A DNA stretch of 64,000 nt from Candidatus Flexifilum breve (GCA_016717205.1 JADKGC010000017.1:15088-79087); one strand, 5' to 3'. Positions 16,537 through 26,654 are shown, counted from the first letter of the stretch. Notes: generated by a model from the sequence alone, not told the origin. Numbers and translations are program-made.

Positions 16537-17589
16537 ATGAGCGATTTAACAACTCAGGTTATGGCGGCACTCAGCACCGTCATCGAACCCGAACTCCACC
16601 GTGATATTGTGTCGCTGAATATGGTGCGCGATCTCGAGATCGTGGGCGATACCGCGACATTTACCATCGTGCTCACCACGCCCGCCTGTCCCCTCAAGAA
16701 TGTTTTCCTGAGCCGCTGCAATGATGCGGTCATCGGCAAAGTGGCGGGCATCAATCGTCTCGACATCAAGTGGGATGCGCAGGTGCCAACCGATCGACGC
16801 ATCGGCGGCAATCTGGATGTGCCCATGCGCAGCATCATCGCCGTGGCCAGTGGCAAGGGCGGCGTCGGCAAGAGCACGGTTGCGACCAACCTCTCGGTCG
16901 CGCTGGCGGATGCGGGCGCGCGTGTCGGTCTCATCGACGCCGATATCCTCAACCCCAACATCCCCATGATGATGGGCCTCGGCAATGGCCGCCCGCGCGT
17001 CGTCAACAACAAGATGCTGCCGATTGAGGCGTACGGCGTCAAGGTGATGAGCACGGGCTTCCTGATCGAAGCGGACAAGCCCATGATCATGCGTGGCCCG
17101 ATGCTGCACAGCGCCATTCGCCAGTTTTTCACGGATGTGAACTGGGGCAACCTCGATTACATGGTCGTCGATCTGCCGCCCGGCACGGGTGATGCCCCGC
17201 TGTCGCTGGCGCAATCCTTCCCGCTGACAGGCGCGATCGTTGTTACACAGCCGCAGGATGTCGCCGTGTCCGACGCGCTGCGCGGCGCTGCCATGTTCGA
17301 ACAGCTCAATGTGCCGCTGCTCGGGATCGTCGAAAATATGGCGGGTGATTTCTTTGGCACGGGTGGTGGCGAACGCCTCGCCAACGATCGCAAGATCCCG
17401 TTCCTCGGGCGCATTCCGCTGGATGCTGAAGTGCGCAAGGGCGGGGACTATGGTCGCCCGGTGGCGATTGTCCAGCCGGACAGCGCGGCGGGCAAAGCCT
17501 TCACGCAGATGGCGCAGACCGTGGCCGCTCGTATCAGCGTGGTCATGCTGCAAACTGCCGATGTGATTCCGCTCAACATCATCGGCTAA
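16537..17589 (+). CDS. mrp: Mrp/NBP35-family Fe-S carrier ATPase
   Basis: A 350-residue protein with an N-terminal MIP18/DUF59 domain (about residues 1-85) and a deviant Walker A P-loop ATPase domain (ASGKGGVGKSTVATN; DLPPGTGDAPLS). Mrp/ApbC proteins bind and deliver Fe-S clusters. The CxxC that normally follows the VENM segment is missing: here the sequence runs VENMAGDFFGTGGGE with no cysteine. Cluster binding may therefore use other residues or be lost. Fe-S demand in the window comes from the nuo operon. Confidence 0.88.
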   Translation: MSDLTTQVMAALSTVIEPELHRDIVSLNMVRDLEIVGDTATFTIVLTTPACPLKNVFLSRCNDAVIGKVAGINRLDIKWDAQVPTDRRIGGNLDVPMRSIIAVASGKGGVGKSTVATNLSVALADAGARVGLIDADILNPNIPMMMGLGNGRPRVVNNKMLPIEAYGVKVMSTGFLIEADKPMIMRGPMLHSAIRQFFTDVNWGNLDYMVVDLPPGTGDAPLSLAQSFPLTGAIVVTQPQDVAVSDALRGAAMFEQLNVPLLGIVENMAGDFFGTGGGERLANDRKIPFLGRIPLDAEVRKGGDYGRPVAIVQPDSAAGKAFTQMAQTVAARISVVMLQTADVIPLNIIG

Positions 17590-17650
17590 CCCAGTCCAGC
17601 CAACCCTGTGGGGACGGGGCATGAAGTCATTTCATCGGTACTCTGCCTAA

Positions 17651-17690
17651 CCTCACCCCTAAGTCCCCTCGCCCTTGGGCGAGGGGACTT
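17651..17690. repeat. dispersed CCTCACCCC repeat with perfect 14-bp stem
   Basis: AAGTCCCCTCGCCC (17661-17674) and its exact complement (17677-17690) are separated by TT. A host-side relative of the palindromes that fill the prophage. A further degenerate unit lies at about 17705-17750. The gap from 17590 to 17804 holds nothing else I can identify. Confidence 0.6.
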
Positions 17691-17804
17691 AAGATCTCGG
17701 CACGTCTCCCCTCTCCTCTAGGAAAGGTGCCGCGGGTGAGGTTGAGCATTTTCACCAATTGTGAAATAGGCTCATGGCTCGTCCTTTTGATTTATACGCA
17801 GAAG

Positions 17805-18083
17805 CTAGTCATCCAGCCCGTACACATGAATCCGGTCGCTGCTACCCACAGGGTTGTAGCGCCCGATCAGCGCCCAAAAAAGCCCGTTGAGCACCAACGC
17901 GGCGATGAGGGCGATCCAGCCTTCCGCATGGTAACTGCGATACCAGATATAGCGGCGGATGATCTCGCCGATGAGCAGCATCCCGATGGCGACCATCAAC
18001 CGCCGCTTGCGCTCACTGCGCTGAACGAGCATCAGCATGATGCCGATAGCAACCGTCAGCAGGATGATAATCCCGATCTGCAT
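17805..18083 (-). CDS. small membrane protein
   Basis: A 92-residue protein with two or three hydrophobic helices: about residues 2-18, 30-45 and 55-75 (WIALIAALVLNGLFWALIG), with a basic RSERKRR loop after the first. The C-terminus is polar. I do not recognise a family. It is divergent from the STAS gene at 18230, and its 3' end faces mrp across repeats. Confidence 0.55.
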   Translation of the reverse strand: MQIGIIILLTVAIGIMLMLVQRSERKRRLMVAIGMLLIGEIIRRYIWYRSYHAEGWIALIAALVLNGLFWALIGRYNPVGSSDRIHVYGLDD

Positions 18084-18229
18084 GGTTCCACTTTCGAATA
18101 CAACGACTCAATTGCGCGCTATTGTACAACTCCTGCCTTAGTCGGAGGTAAAAGCTCCATCTTTTGTCATGTGCATAACCTATGTGCCTGAGGTTATAAT
18201 TCGGGAGATATTGGTTCAGGAGTAAGGCG

Positions 18230-18565
18230 ATGCTCGACATTCACGTGACTAAACAACAGCAGGTGACCCTTGTCGTAGTGAATGGACGTGTCGACAGCTT
18301 AAATGCTGGCGAATTAGGGCTGTCGCTTTCCAGCGCCATTGAGGATGGCGGCACCCAGATCGTCCTCGATCTGTCGCAGGTCGCCTACATGAGCAGCGCG
18401 GGCCTGCGCGAACTCGTCTCCGCTTTCAAGAAGGTGCGCCGGATCAGCGGTGACCTGCGGCTTGCGCAACCCTCACCCCGCGTGCAGGAAGTCTTGGAGA
18501 TGGCTGGATTGGACACCATTTTCCAAATCTTCCCCACGCAACTGGATGCGGTCGGCAGCTACTAG
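18230..18565 (+). CDS. STAS-domain anti-sigma factor antagonist
   Basis: A 111-residue single STAS domain like SpoIIAA/RsbV. The phosphorylatable serine sits in the conserved YMSSAGLRELV loop. Unphosphorylated antagonists bind an anti-sigma kinase and release its target. The next gene, 15 bases downstream, encodes an HATPase fused to another STAS domain, the obvious partner. Neither a sigma factor nor a PP2C phosphatase is in the window. A TATAAT-like box lies about 35 bases upstream. Confidence 0.88.
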   Translation: MLDIHVTKQQQVTLVVVNGRVDSLNAGELGLSLSSAIEDGGTQIVLDLSQVAYMSSAGLRELVSAFKKVRRISGDLRLAQPSPRVQEVLEMAGLDTIFQIFPTQLDAVGSY

Positions 18566-18579
18566 CCAAGGCCGGGTGC

Positions 18580-19377
18580 ATGACTCCCAGTTTGCTGCGG
18601 ATTCCGAGCGTCCTCGAAGAAGTCGCTGCCGCGTGCGCGTTCGTTGCTGATCAGGCTCAAGCCGCCGGGCTTGATGCCACCGCGTGTCATCACTGCTATC
18701 TGGCAACGGACGAAGCCTGTACGAATATCGTCGAACACGGCTACGGTCAATCCTGCCCGGAAGGTTTCATTGAGCTGATCTGCGCGGTGGAAGGCGATCA
18801 GTTCATCATCACGATCATTGACGACAGCCCCGCATTTGATCCGTTGGGCGTGCCCGATCCCGATGTGAAAGCGCCGTTGGCTCAGCGCGAACCGGGCGGG
18901 TGGGGCATCTTCTTCATCAAAAAGCTGATGGATCGCGTTGACTACACCCACGATGGAGCCAGCAATCGCCTGATGATGAGCAAAGGCATCAGCACCCATC
19001 ACAATTGGGGTGAACCTCCCGCCGAGGCGCGCTTACAGCCGATCCGCCTACAAGAACTGCGTCCGAAAACGGTCCTCATTGCGCCCAGCGGCAAACTCGA
19101 CTCGGTGCAGAGTCGCGAACTCGCCGTGGTATTCGGGCAGGTATTCGCGGACGGCAACCGCTGGCTGTTGTTGGATTTAGCTGAAGTCGATTATATCTCC
19201 AGCGCGGGGTTCAAAACGCTCGTGAGCGCGTGGCAGCGGGCGCGCGCGGCCAAAGGGGATCTCATTCTCGTCACGCTCACTGGGCGCGTTCGGGAAGTCC
19301 TGGAGATGATCGGGTTAAACCTCGTCTTCACCATCGCCGACTCCCCGGAACACGCGCTTGCCCGCCTGAAGAAGTAA
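18580..19377 (+). CDS. RsbW-like HATPase fused to a STAS domain
   Basis: A 265-residue fusion. About residues 1-135 are an RsbW-type HATPase_c2 domain (N-box DEACTNIVEHGYG; glycine-rich GGWGIFFIKKLMDRV). About 155-265 are a STAS domain with the phospho-site loop YISSAGFKTLV. Anti-sigma kinase and antagonist are normally separate chains that bind each other; here the two are joined and a free STAS antagonist is made from the gene just upstream. The fused STAS domain could act in cis as a built-in inhibitor. The target is unknown. Confidence 0.85.
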   Translation: MTPSLLRIPSVLEEVAAACAFVADQAQAAGLDATACHHCYLATDEACTNIVEHGYGQSCPEGFIELICAVEGDQFIITIIDDSPAFDPLGVPDPDVKAPLAQREPGGWGIFFIKKLMDRVDYTHDGASNRLMMSKGISTHHNWGEPPAEARLQPIRLQELRPKTVLIAPSGKLDSVQSRELAVVFGQVFADGNRWLLLDLAEVDYISSAGFKTLVSAWQRARAAKGDLILVTLTGRVREVLEMIGLNLVFTIADSPEHALARLKK

Positions 19378-19385
19378 GCTCGCGG

Positions 19386-21008
19386 CTAGCCGCTGCGCCA
19401 ACTGTTGATATCGTCGAGATTCACCTCACCATAGGGCGGGGCGAAATTCAGACACTCGACCGCTTGCTCCGGCAGATCAGTGCGCGGTGCAATCAGCGGA
19501 TCTTCCGGGCTGAAGTAATTCCACGCGGCGCGCGAAATACCTTCAATGAGCGGCCACGCCCGCGCATAGCTGAAGAAATCGGTGTTCTCCCACACAAACA
19601 CGGCAATGACATAGTCACGACCATTCGGCGGGAACACGATCCCCGCATCGCCATGCACGTTTTCCAGCCAGCCATTTTTGTGCGAGATGCGCGCGTCTGC
19701 CGGAATTCCGCCTTGCAGCAGGCGTTCGAGGTCGTTTGCGCTCATCAGTTCCAGCATCTGACGACACTCGTTCTGGGTGAAACTGCCGTCAGGGTAGGCC
19801 GTGATCAAGCCTGAGCCGTAATTCGCGCAGTCGTAGATCATGCTGAACAGTGTGCCGAGGTCTTCGGTTGTTGTCTGGTTGAACGGATCCGCGCCCGTGT
19901 TGAAACTCTGATTGGGGGAAGTCGACGGTGCCGGAATCGAGAACAACTGCTGATCGCCACCCAAGAACAAGGGTGCGGAGATGTAGCTGTTCCGGGCGCC
20001 GACATAGCGCGCGGTGTTCGTCACGTCGGCGATGCCCGCCGCGAGGCTGGTATCTGTACCGCCGCCGATGATCTGCATGATGAGATTCGACGAACTGTTA
20101 TTGCTGCACAGCAGCGACTGCGCCATGAGATACGCCTCGTCGTCGCTGGGCGCGAACAGCAGGTTGCGGAAGTAGTCGATCATGATCGACACCTTGACCG
20201 TACTCGCGGCGGAGACGGCCACATCGCTCAGCAGGTTGACTTCCTCGCCCGTCTCCAAATCCATGACGAACACCGACGCGATGGTCGACTGCCCGTCGTA
20301 GACGAAGCCTTCCGAGTCGAGATAGGCGATGATCAACTGCCGCAGTGAATCGATGTTGGTGTTGCGACCATCGGTGCTGTCGACAGGCAGCACGACCTGT
20401 CGATTGATCGGGTCGCGCAGCGCCGCGTCAATGAGGGGCAGGGCGACATTCGTATCCAGTACATAGCCCGCGTCGCCGGTACGGAAGGTGAGCGTTTGCA
20501 CGTCATAGCTGCCTTCACCGGGCGGACGGTCGTAGCGCGCGGCAATATCACTGACAATCTGCCGCAGCAGCGCCTCCTGATAATCCGCCGTCAAAGTCAC
20601 ATTGACCTGCGTTTCCGATTCACTGCCCGCCAGATAATTGAAGAACTGCTGCCAGAAGGCGACTTCGCTGGCGCCACCTGCGCGCGCTTCGGCGAGCATG
20701 GCTTCGCGATTCGTCCGGAAGCCGATTGAGGCTGGATCGAGCAGAATCGGGCTGTCCGCGTACCAGAGCGTGACGGGTTGAGCGTAGGCCTGTTCGATGC
20801 GGCTGGCGGCATCGACGGCGGAGAGCCCGCCAATCGGAACGCCTGCGACCACGACTTCATTGGAGAACCGTTCGGTTTGCTGACTAAAGCGGATGAGTTC
20901 GAGCAGCAGCAGCCCGAGCGCCGCGAAGATGAACAACCACGAAAACAGGGGAATTATCGGGAGGCGGCGCGAGCGCCGACGCGTACCCAATCCACTGAGA
21001 GAAGTCAT
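19386..21008 (-). CDS. membrane-anchored beta-lactamase-fold serine hydrolase
   Basis: A 540-residue protein with one N-terminal membrane helix (about residues 18-38), then a VanW/YoaR-like peptidoglycan-binding region (VPIGGLSAVDAASRIEQAY), then a class A beta-lactamase fold in the C-terminal half. Catalytic motifs are Ser-x-x-Lys in AASTVKVSIM, SSSN in place of SDN, and HKNGW in place of KTG. Such proteins are usually cell-wall enzymes or penicillin-binding relatives. The ATG at 21008 is preferred; the frame extends to a TTG at 21074 with no good ribosome site. It is divergent from the large sensor gene. Confidence 0.78.
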   Translation of the reverse strand: MTSLSGLGTRRRSRRLPIIPLFSWLFIFAALGLLLLELIRFSQQTERFSNEVVVAGVPIGGLSAVDAASRIEQAYAQPVTLWYADSPILLDPASIGFRTNREAMLAEARAGGASEVAFWQQFFNYLAGSESETQVNVTLTADYQEALLRQIVSDIAARYDRPPGEGSYDVQTLTFRTGDAGYVLDTNVALPLIDAALRDPINRQVVLPVDSTDGRNTNIDSLRQLIIAYLDSEGFVYDGQSTIASVFVMDLETGEEVNLLSDVAVSAASTVKVSIMIDYFRNLLFAPSDDEAYLMAQSLLCSNNSSSNLIMQIIGGGTDTSLAAGIADVTNTARYVGARNSYISAPLFLGGDQQLFSIPAPSTSPNQSFNTGADPFNQTTTEDLGTLFSMIYDCANYGSGLITAYPDGSFTQNECRQMLELMSANDLERLLQGGIPADARISHKNGWLENVHGDAGIVFPPNGRDYVIAVFVWENTDFFSYARAWPLIEGISRAAWNYFSPEDPLIAPRTDLPEQAVECLNFAPPYGEVNLDDINSWRSG

Positions 21009-21156
21009 AACCCATACAGTTGAACTAAACCAACACCAGCGTCTGAGTCTAGCCGACAACCGGAGCTCTGACAACCCGTCGTCAAGCTGCTGGCGAAAAC
21101 CCGTGCCGATAAATGCGCTTGTGCTATACTTGATTGCGTGAAAAGAGGATGCTTCC

Positions 21157-24100
21157 TTGATCTCAGTCGATTTTACGAGTCTGTTCCTACGCCCACCCGG
21201 TGATCTCCTCTACTATCTGATCGTCATGGCGATCAGTCAGGCGGCGCTTTTCATGTCGCTGGGGCAGCAGTTGAAACGCCCGACGGCGCGTCCTTTCCGT
21301 CAGTACACCATCGCGCTCGGTGGTGTGGTGATCGCGTGGGCGCTGCTCTTAATCGGGGCGTTGTTCGCGCTCCTCACCCGCCAGCCCGCCGACTCGATTT
21401 TGCCACCCATGGAACGCATTGCGCAGCTCGTCGCGCTGGTACTGCTTGGTTGGGCGTTTTTGACCGCCGACCACGACCACTGGGGCAGGGTACCGAACTA
21501 CGCGCTCCTGCTTTTGATCGGCGCGGCGGCGCTCGGCTACATCCTGACCGGTCTGGAATGGGCGGGCGACTATGCCACCACTGATTTCAACCTGAGCGGG
21601 TTTGGCGTCGCATGGACGTTTAACGCCGCGGTGATCGCAGCCTTGGGCACACTGCTCATGGTCGCCTACTATCGCCGTGTCGTCGATGTGCCGCTCAAGC
21701 TGGTGTTCTTCGTCATGGTGCTCGTCGGCTATGTGGCGACCCTCGTGCAAATCACGCAGGGGACGATCATCGGCGATTACTCCGGCCTGATCCGGTTGAC
21801 GTTTGTCGGCGCGCTGCTCATCGTTCCGGTGCTGATCTACCGCACGATTCTGCTGCATCTCGAAGTTGAGATCGCTCAGAAGCCCGCGCCGTTGATTGTG
21901 CCCGCCGTGCGCATGGATAATCCCGAGGTCGCCCCGATCACGCCTGCGGATCGCGAATCCGCCCAATTGATGCGCGCGCTCGGCATGATGCTGGAACGTA
22001 CCACGCTTGATACCATCCCGGAACGCATCGTCACCTCGACGCTCACGGTGCTGCGGGCTGACATTGGCGCGCTCTTGCGCATTCAAAGCGCCAATTACGC
22101 CGACATCGTGTGGGGCGTCGACAAGGTGCTCAATCGCTCGATCAGCGGCCTATCGATTAATCTTGAAACGCAGCCTACGCTCGTCAATGCAATTGAGCGC
22201 AAGCTGCAGCGGCCGCTGTACTCCGACCGTAACATCGAAGAACTGCACGACTTGTATACGCGCTTTGATATTGAGCCCATTGGCCCGACCTACTTCCAGC
22301 CGCTGGTCAGCGAAAAAGAGCTGCTCGGCGTACTGATCATTGGACAGCCGTATTCCAGCCGTGAACTCACGCCGCAGGAAGTCGAACTGCTCAAGGGGAT
22401 CGGCATTATCGCAGCGAACCTGCTGGCACTCGGTGATGCAGCACTGGACCTGCGCGCGCGTAATCAGACCATTGGTACGCTCGTCGACAGCGATGTCGAT
22501 GCACTGCTGGATACCGACAAGAGCAAGCAGCTCACCGCCGAACTCGACGAAGCGCGGCGGCAGCTCACCGAAATGGCGCAGCAGGTTACCCGCCTCAAGC
22601 TTGAACTCGACGACGAACGCAGTCGCGTGACGTCTGAACTCGGCGACTCCGATACGGGACGCACGATCACACAGCGGCTGGAAGTGCTCAACGACGACCA
22701 GCAGCGCCTGACCGAAGAACGTGACCGTTTGGCGACGCGTTTGCGCGAAGCTGAGACCGCCTTAGCAGGCGCAACCTCTTCTGATCAGGAAATCATGTTC
22801 AGCAGCATGATCGATTTGCTGCGGCGCGAACGCGATCAACTGGTGACGCAGCGTGACCGCCTACACGATCAACTGGCCGAACTGCGGCGCGGCGCGCCGA
22901 TCCCGCATATGCTGCAAGAACTCATCGACAGCATGGGCACGGAAAAGTCGCGTCTGGAGGTCGAAAACGAGCGGCTCTCCAGCAAATTGACGGATATTGA
23001 GACGCAGTTGGTCGCGTTGGGCATTCAAGGCGGTACCGACGGCGTCGCGCAGTTGATCGCCCAGCTCTACGAACAGCGCTCGGCGTTGATCGCCAAGAGC
23101 GATGCCTTCAAGCGCGAACGCGATGCGCTCCTCCACGAGCGCGCGCAGCTTGAAGAAGCCATTCGCCGCGAAGAAGAACGCGAGAAGCGCCTCGAAGCGC
23201 TCTCGACTGAGGTGCAGCACTTGGCCGCTGACCGCGAAGCGATCACCCGCCAGCGGGATCGACTGCGCAGCGAGCGAGATGAAGTGGCGCAGCGGCAGGA
23301 ATCGCTCAAAGAGCAGCAGGCGCGCCTGATGGCGGAAGTCGCGGGCTTCGAGCAGGAACTTACTGAGGCGCACGAACAGCAGCGTAATCTGCGCAGCGAA
23401 ATTCAAGGCTTGATGAACGAGCGCAGCTTCTACGTACGCGAACGCGATCGCTTGACCGCCGCGCTCAAGGCTGTGGAAAACGACCGCGATCAACTGCTGG
23501 CGCGTGTCGAAGGTGACCGCGAGCGGCTGGAACACTTGGGTGTTGAAGGCGTGGGCACGCTCACCAAGATGATCGAAGAACTCTCCGGTCAGCGCAGCGA
23601 TCTCGAACGTCAGCTCAACGACATGCGCGTCGCGCTGGCCACCGCGGACGACCGGATCGAAATGCTGCAAATTCGCTCCAATGCGCAGAATCTGCAACCG
23701 GCGTATCGACCTGACAACCCCGATCTCATCCTTGGTATGGTGCAGGAACTGCGCACGCCCATGACCTCGATTGTCGGCTATGTTGATTTGCTCATGAACG
23801 AGTCGGCGGGCATTCTCGGCGAAATGCAGCGCAAGTTCCTGCAGCGCGTTTCGGCCAATGTAGTGCGCCTGACGTCGATGATTGAAGATCTGACGCGCAT
23901 CACGACGCTCGATGCCGGGCGTTTCGTCCTTGTGCCAGATCGCGTGGATGTCGTCGAGGTGATCGAAGATGCCATTACCGCGGCCTCGACCACGCTGAGC
24001 GAGAAGGGCTTGATCGTCCACCTCGACCTTGAAGATTCCATGCCGCCCGCGCGCGCTGACGAAGAAGCCATCACGCAGATCGTCGGCCAACTGCTGACGA

Positions 24101-24453
24101 ACGCGTACCTCGCGTCCCCGCCCGGCGGCGAAGTGTTCGTGAGCGCCCGGCGCGATACCCGGCAGGCGCGCCGCGGCGTCGCAGATCGGGTATTGGTGAG
24201 CATCGAAGATCGCGGCGGCGGCATTGCGCCGGAAGACCAGAGCCGCGTCTTCGCCCGCAAGTACAAAGCCGAAAACCCGCTGATTCAGGGGTTAGGCGAT
24301 ACGGGTGTCGGTTTGGCTATTGCCCGGGCGCTCGTTGAAGCGCATGGTGGCGAAATCTGGCTGGAAAGCCGAACCGGCATTGGCAGCGCTTTTAACTTCA
24401 CACTTCCGCTCGAAATCCAACCGGAGGCTGAACGTGCGTCGGGACATCGGTAA
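21157..24453 (+). CDS. large membrane sensor, histidine-kinase-like, lacking the phospho-histidine
   Basis: A 1098-residue protein. About residues 15-225 hold seven or so membrane helices. A GAF domain follows (about 270-420), then a long coiled coil (about 435-840, rich in E/R/Q/L heptads). The HisKA-like helix reads MVQELRTPMTSI, with Gln863 where the phospho-accepting His normally stands. The HATPase domain is intact (QLLTNAYLASPPGGE, DRGGGI, GVGLAIARALVEAHGGEI). It may thus sense and signal without autophosphorylation. The start is TTG at 21157, six bases after AGAGGAT. It overlaps the next gene by 20 bases. Confidence 0.82.
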   Translation: MISVDFTSLFLRPPGDLLYYLIVMAISQAALFMSLGQQLKRPTARPFRQYTIALGGVVIAWALLLIGALFALLTRQPADSILPPMERIAQLVALVLLGWAFLTADHDHWGRVPNYALLLLIGAAALGYILTGLEWAGDYATTDFNLSGFGVAWTFNAAVIAALGTLLMVAYYRRVVDVPLKLVFFVMVLVGYVATLVQITQGTIIGDYSGLIRLTFVGALLIVPVLIYRTILLHLEVEIAQKPAPLIVPAVRMDNPEVAPITPADRESAQLMRALGMMLERTTLDTIPERIVTSTLTVLRADIGALLRIQSANYADIVWGVDKVLNRSISGLSINLETQPTLVNAIERKLQRPLYSDRNIEELHDLYTRFDIEPIGPTYFQPLVSEKELLGVLIIGQPYSSRELTPQEVELLKGIGIIAANLLALGDAALDLRARNQTIGTLVDSDVDALLDTDKSKQLTAELDEARRQLTEMAQQVTRLKLELDDERSRVTSELGDSDTGRTITQRLEVLNDDQQRLTEERDRLATRLREAETALAGATSSDQEIMFSSMIDLLRRERDQLVTQRDRLHDQLAELRRGAPIPHMLQELIDSMGTEKSRLEVENERLSSKLTDIETQLVALGIQGGTDGVAQLIAQLYEQRSALIAKSDAFKRERDALLHERAQLEEAIRREEEREKRLEALSTEVQHLAADREAITRQRDRLRSERDEVAQRQESLKEQQARLMAEVAGFEQELTEAHEQQRNLRSEIQGLMNERSFYVRERDRLTAALKAVENDRDQLLARVEGDRERLEHLGVEGVGTLTKMIEELSGQRSDLERQLNDMRVALATADDRIEMLQIRSNAQNLQPAYRPDNPDLILGMVQELRTPMTSIVGYVDLLMNESAGILGEMQRKFLQRVSANVVRLTSMIEDLTRITTLDAGRFVLVPDRVDVVEVIEDAITAASTTLSEKGLIVHLDLEDSMPPARADEEAITQIVGQLLTNAYLASPPGGEVFVSARRDTRQARRGVADRVLVSIEDRGGGIAPEDQSRVFARKYKAENPLIQGLGDTGVGLAIARALVEAHGGEIWLESRTGIGSAFNFTLPLEIQPEAERASGHR

Positions 24454-26654
24454 TGAGGTGATTGTAGCAATTGCCGCAGTGGGGGTCATCGCATTTGCAG
24501 TGATCTTCGGCATCGTACTCACGATTTCCAATGGCGAACAAGGCTCGGCGACCGCTATACCGTTGTCCGCCACCCGCCAGCCCACCGTGCGGTTCACCTT
24601 ACCGCCCAGCGCCGCCACGGCGACCACCCCGGTCGAGACAGCGGTCGCGGAGAACCCAACTGCGATTCTCCCGGCGACCGTGCTGCCGAGCGCGACCGTG
24701 TTTGTCCCGCCCGATTCAACCGCCGCGCCTACGCTCACGTTCCAACCGAGCAATACGGTGGCTCCGCCGACGGTTGCGCCTACGGTTACAGTGCCGCCTT
24801 CGACCGCTGTCCAGCCCCTCGCGGTCGCCAGCGCTACAAACACAGAGAGAGTAACTGCGACAAATACGGCGACGCTCGAACCGACGGCCACAGAAACAGC
24901 GACGGCGACGGACACCGCTACTCTGGAGCCAACGGCAACGGAAACTGTAACTGAGACGGCGACGTTGGAACCAACCGCGACCGAAACCTCAACGGCGAGA
25001 CACTGCTACCCTAGAGCCAACGGCGACGGAAACCGTAACTGAGACGGCGACGTTGGAACCAACCGCGACCGCGCTGCTCCCAAGCAAGACGCCGACGGCT
25101 ACAGAAACCGAGACCGCTACGCTTGAAGTGACTGCAACGGAGACGGCGACACTGGAACCGACGGCGACCTTCACGGAAACGCCGACCGAGACGGCGACGC
25201 CTGAACCGACGTTCACGGAGACACCCACCGAGACGGCGACGCTGGAACCGACGGCGACCTTCACGGAAACGCCCACCGAGACGGCGACACCTGAACCGAC
25301 GTTCACGGAGACCGCGAGCCTGACGCCGACGGCGACCTTCACGGAAACGCCGTTGCCCAGCCCAGCACCGACCGAGACGGCGACGCTTGAACCCACGGCG
25401 ACCTTCACGGAAACGCCCACCGAGACGGCGACGCCTGAACCGACGTTCACGGAGACACCCACCGAGACGCCGCTGCCGAGCGACACGCCCAGCCCCACGC
25501 CGACGGATACGGTGACGCTGGAACCGACGGCGACCTTCACGGAAACGCCGACGGAGACGTTTACGCCGGAACCGACGTTCACGGAGACCGCGAGCCTGAC
25601 GCCGACGGCGACCTTCACGGAAACGCCGACGGAGACGTTTACGCCGGAACCGACGTTCACGGAGACCGCGAGCCTGACGCCGACGGCGACGCCAACCGAA
25701 ACGCCGCTGCCGAGCCCCACGCCGACGGAAACGGCGACGCTGGAACCGACGGCGACCTTCACGGAAACGCCGACGGAGACGTTTACGCCAGAACCGACGT
25801 TTACGGAGACCGCGAGCCTGACGCCGACGGCGACGTTCACCGAAACGCCGCTGCCGAGCCCCACGGCGACCTTCACGGAAACGCCGACCGAGACGTTTAC
25901 GCCTGAACCGACGTTCACGGAGACCGCGAGCCTGACGCCGACGGCGACGCCAACCGAAACGCCGCTGCCGAGCCCCACGCCGACGGAAACGGCGACGCTG
26001 GAACCGACGGCGACCTTCACGGAAACGCCGACGGAGACGCCGCTGCCCACCGAAACGCCCCATCCGACCCGGACGCCGCGCCCGACGCAGGAACCCACAT
26101 CGCCTCCTGAGCCGATGACGCTCGACTGCCCGCTGCCCGAAGGCTGGGTGACCTATACCCTCACCGACACCGACACCCTGTTCGCGCTGGCGGCGGCGAC
26201 CGGGTCGTCGGTCAACGAACTGATTGTCGGCAACTGCTTGAGCGGCGCAGAGACTCCGCTCCCCGGCATGACGATTGCGCTTCCGCGTCCGTTTGTCGAA
26301 CCGGTCGCCGTCTATGCGCCCGTCGTTCCGGAAGCATCGCCCCCGCAGGTTGGCTGCACGTTCCCCGGTTCGGTGATCACGGCGCCGCTCCCGGGTGAAG
26401 AACTGGATGGCGTCTTCAGCGTGATCGGCACGGCCAGTCAGGAAAGCTTCGCTTACTATCGCATCGAAATCCGACCGGACGCCGCCCAGCTCTTTAATCT
26501 CTACTCGCGTTCCGAGGTGCAAGTCTTCAATGGGACGCTGGCCGAGGTGAATACGCATCTGTTTGGCGATGGTTTACACTGGATTCGCCTGACGCTGGTG
26601 CAGCCGAATGGCGAATTCCCGACGCCCTGCGCCATCCCCGTCATTTTCCGCTGA
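24434..26654 (+). CDS. membrane-anchored T/P/E-repeat stalk protein with LysM domain (frameshifted)
   Basis: GTG at 24434 follows a good GGAGG (24423-24427), within the end of the sensor gene. The product has a membrane helix at about residues 10-32, then about 530 residues of Thr/Pro/Glu repeats (TATLEPTATFTETPTE type), then a LysM domain (WVTYTLTDTDTLFALAAAT) and a C-terminal beta domain with paired cysteines. It would be a wall-binding stalk protein. The frame breaks at about 24998: comparison with the previous repeat copy suggests that two bases of ACGGAC are missing. The two open parts are 24434-25042 and about 24999-26654. Slippage, phase variation or an assembly error could each explain it. 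Confidence 0.72.
24850..26060 (+). repeat. coding tandem repeats of the stalk protein
   Basis: Imperfect units built on ACGGCGACGCTGGAACCGAC and TTCACGGAAACGCCGAC recur for about 1.2 kb. Higher-order blocks such as the ETASLTPTAT segment recur at about 25300, 25580, 25660, 25810 and 25920, which suggests recent duplications. Confidence 0.85.

Noticed and set aside
24850..26060. Possible CRISPR array
   Set aside because: The repeats are imperfect, coding, without unique spacers, and encode a T/P/E stalk in frame.
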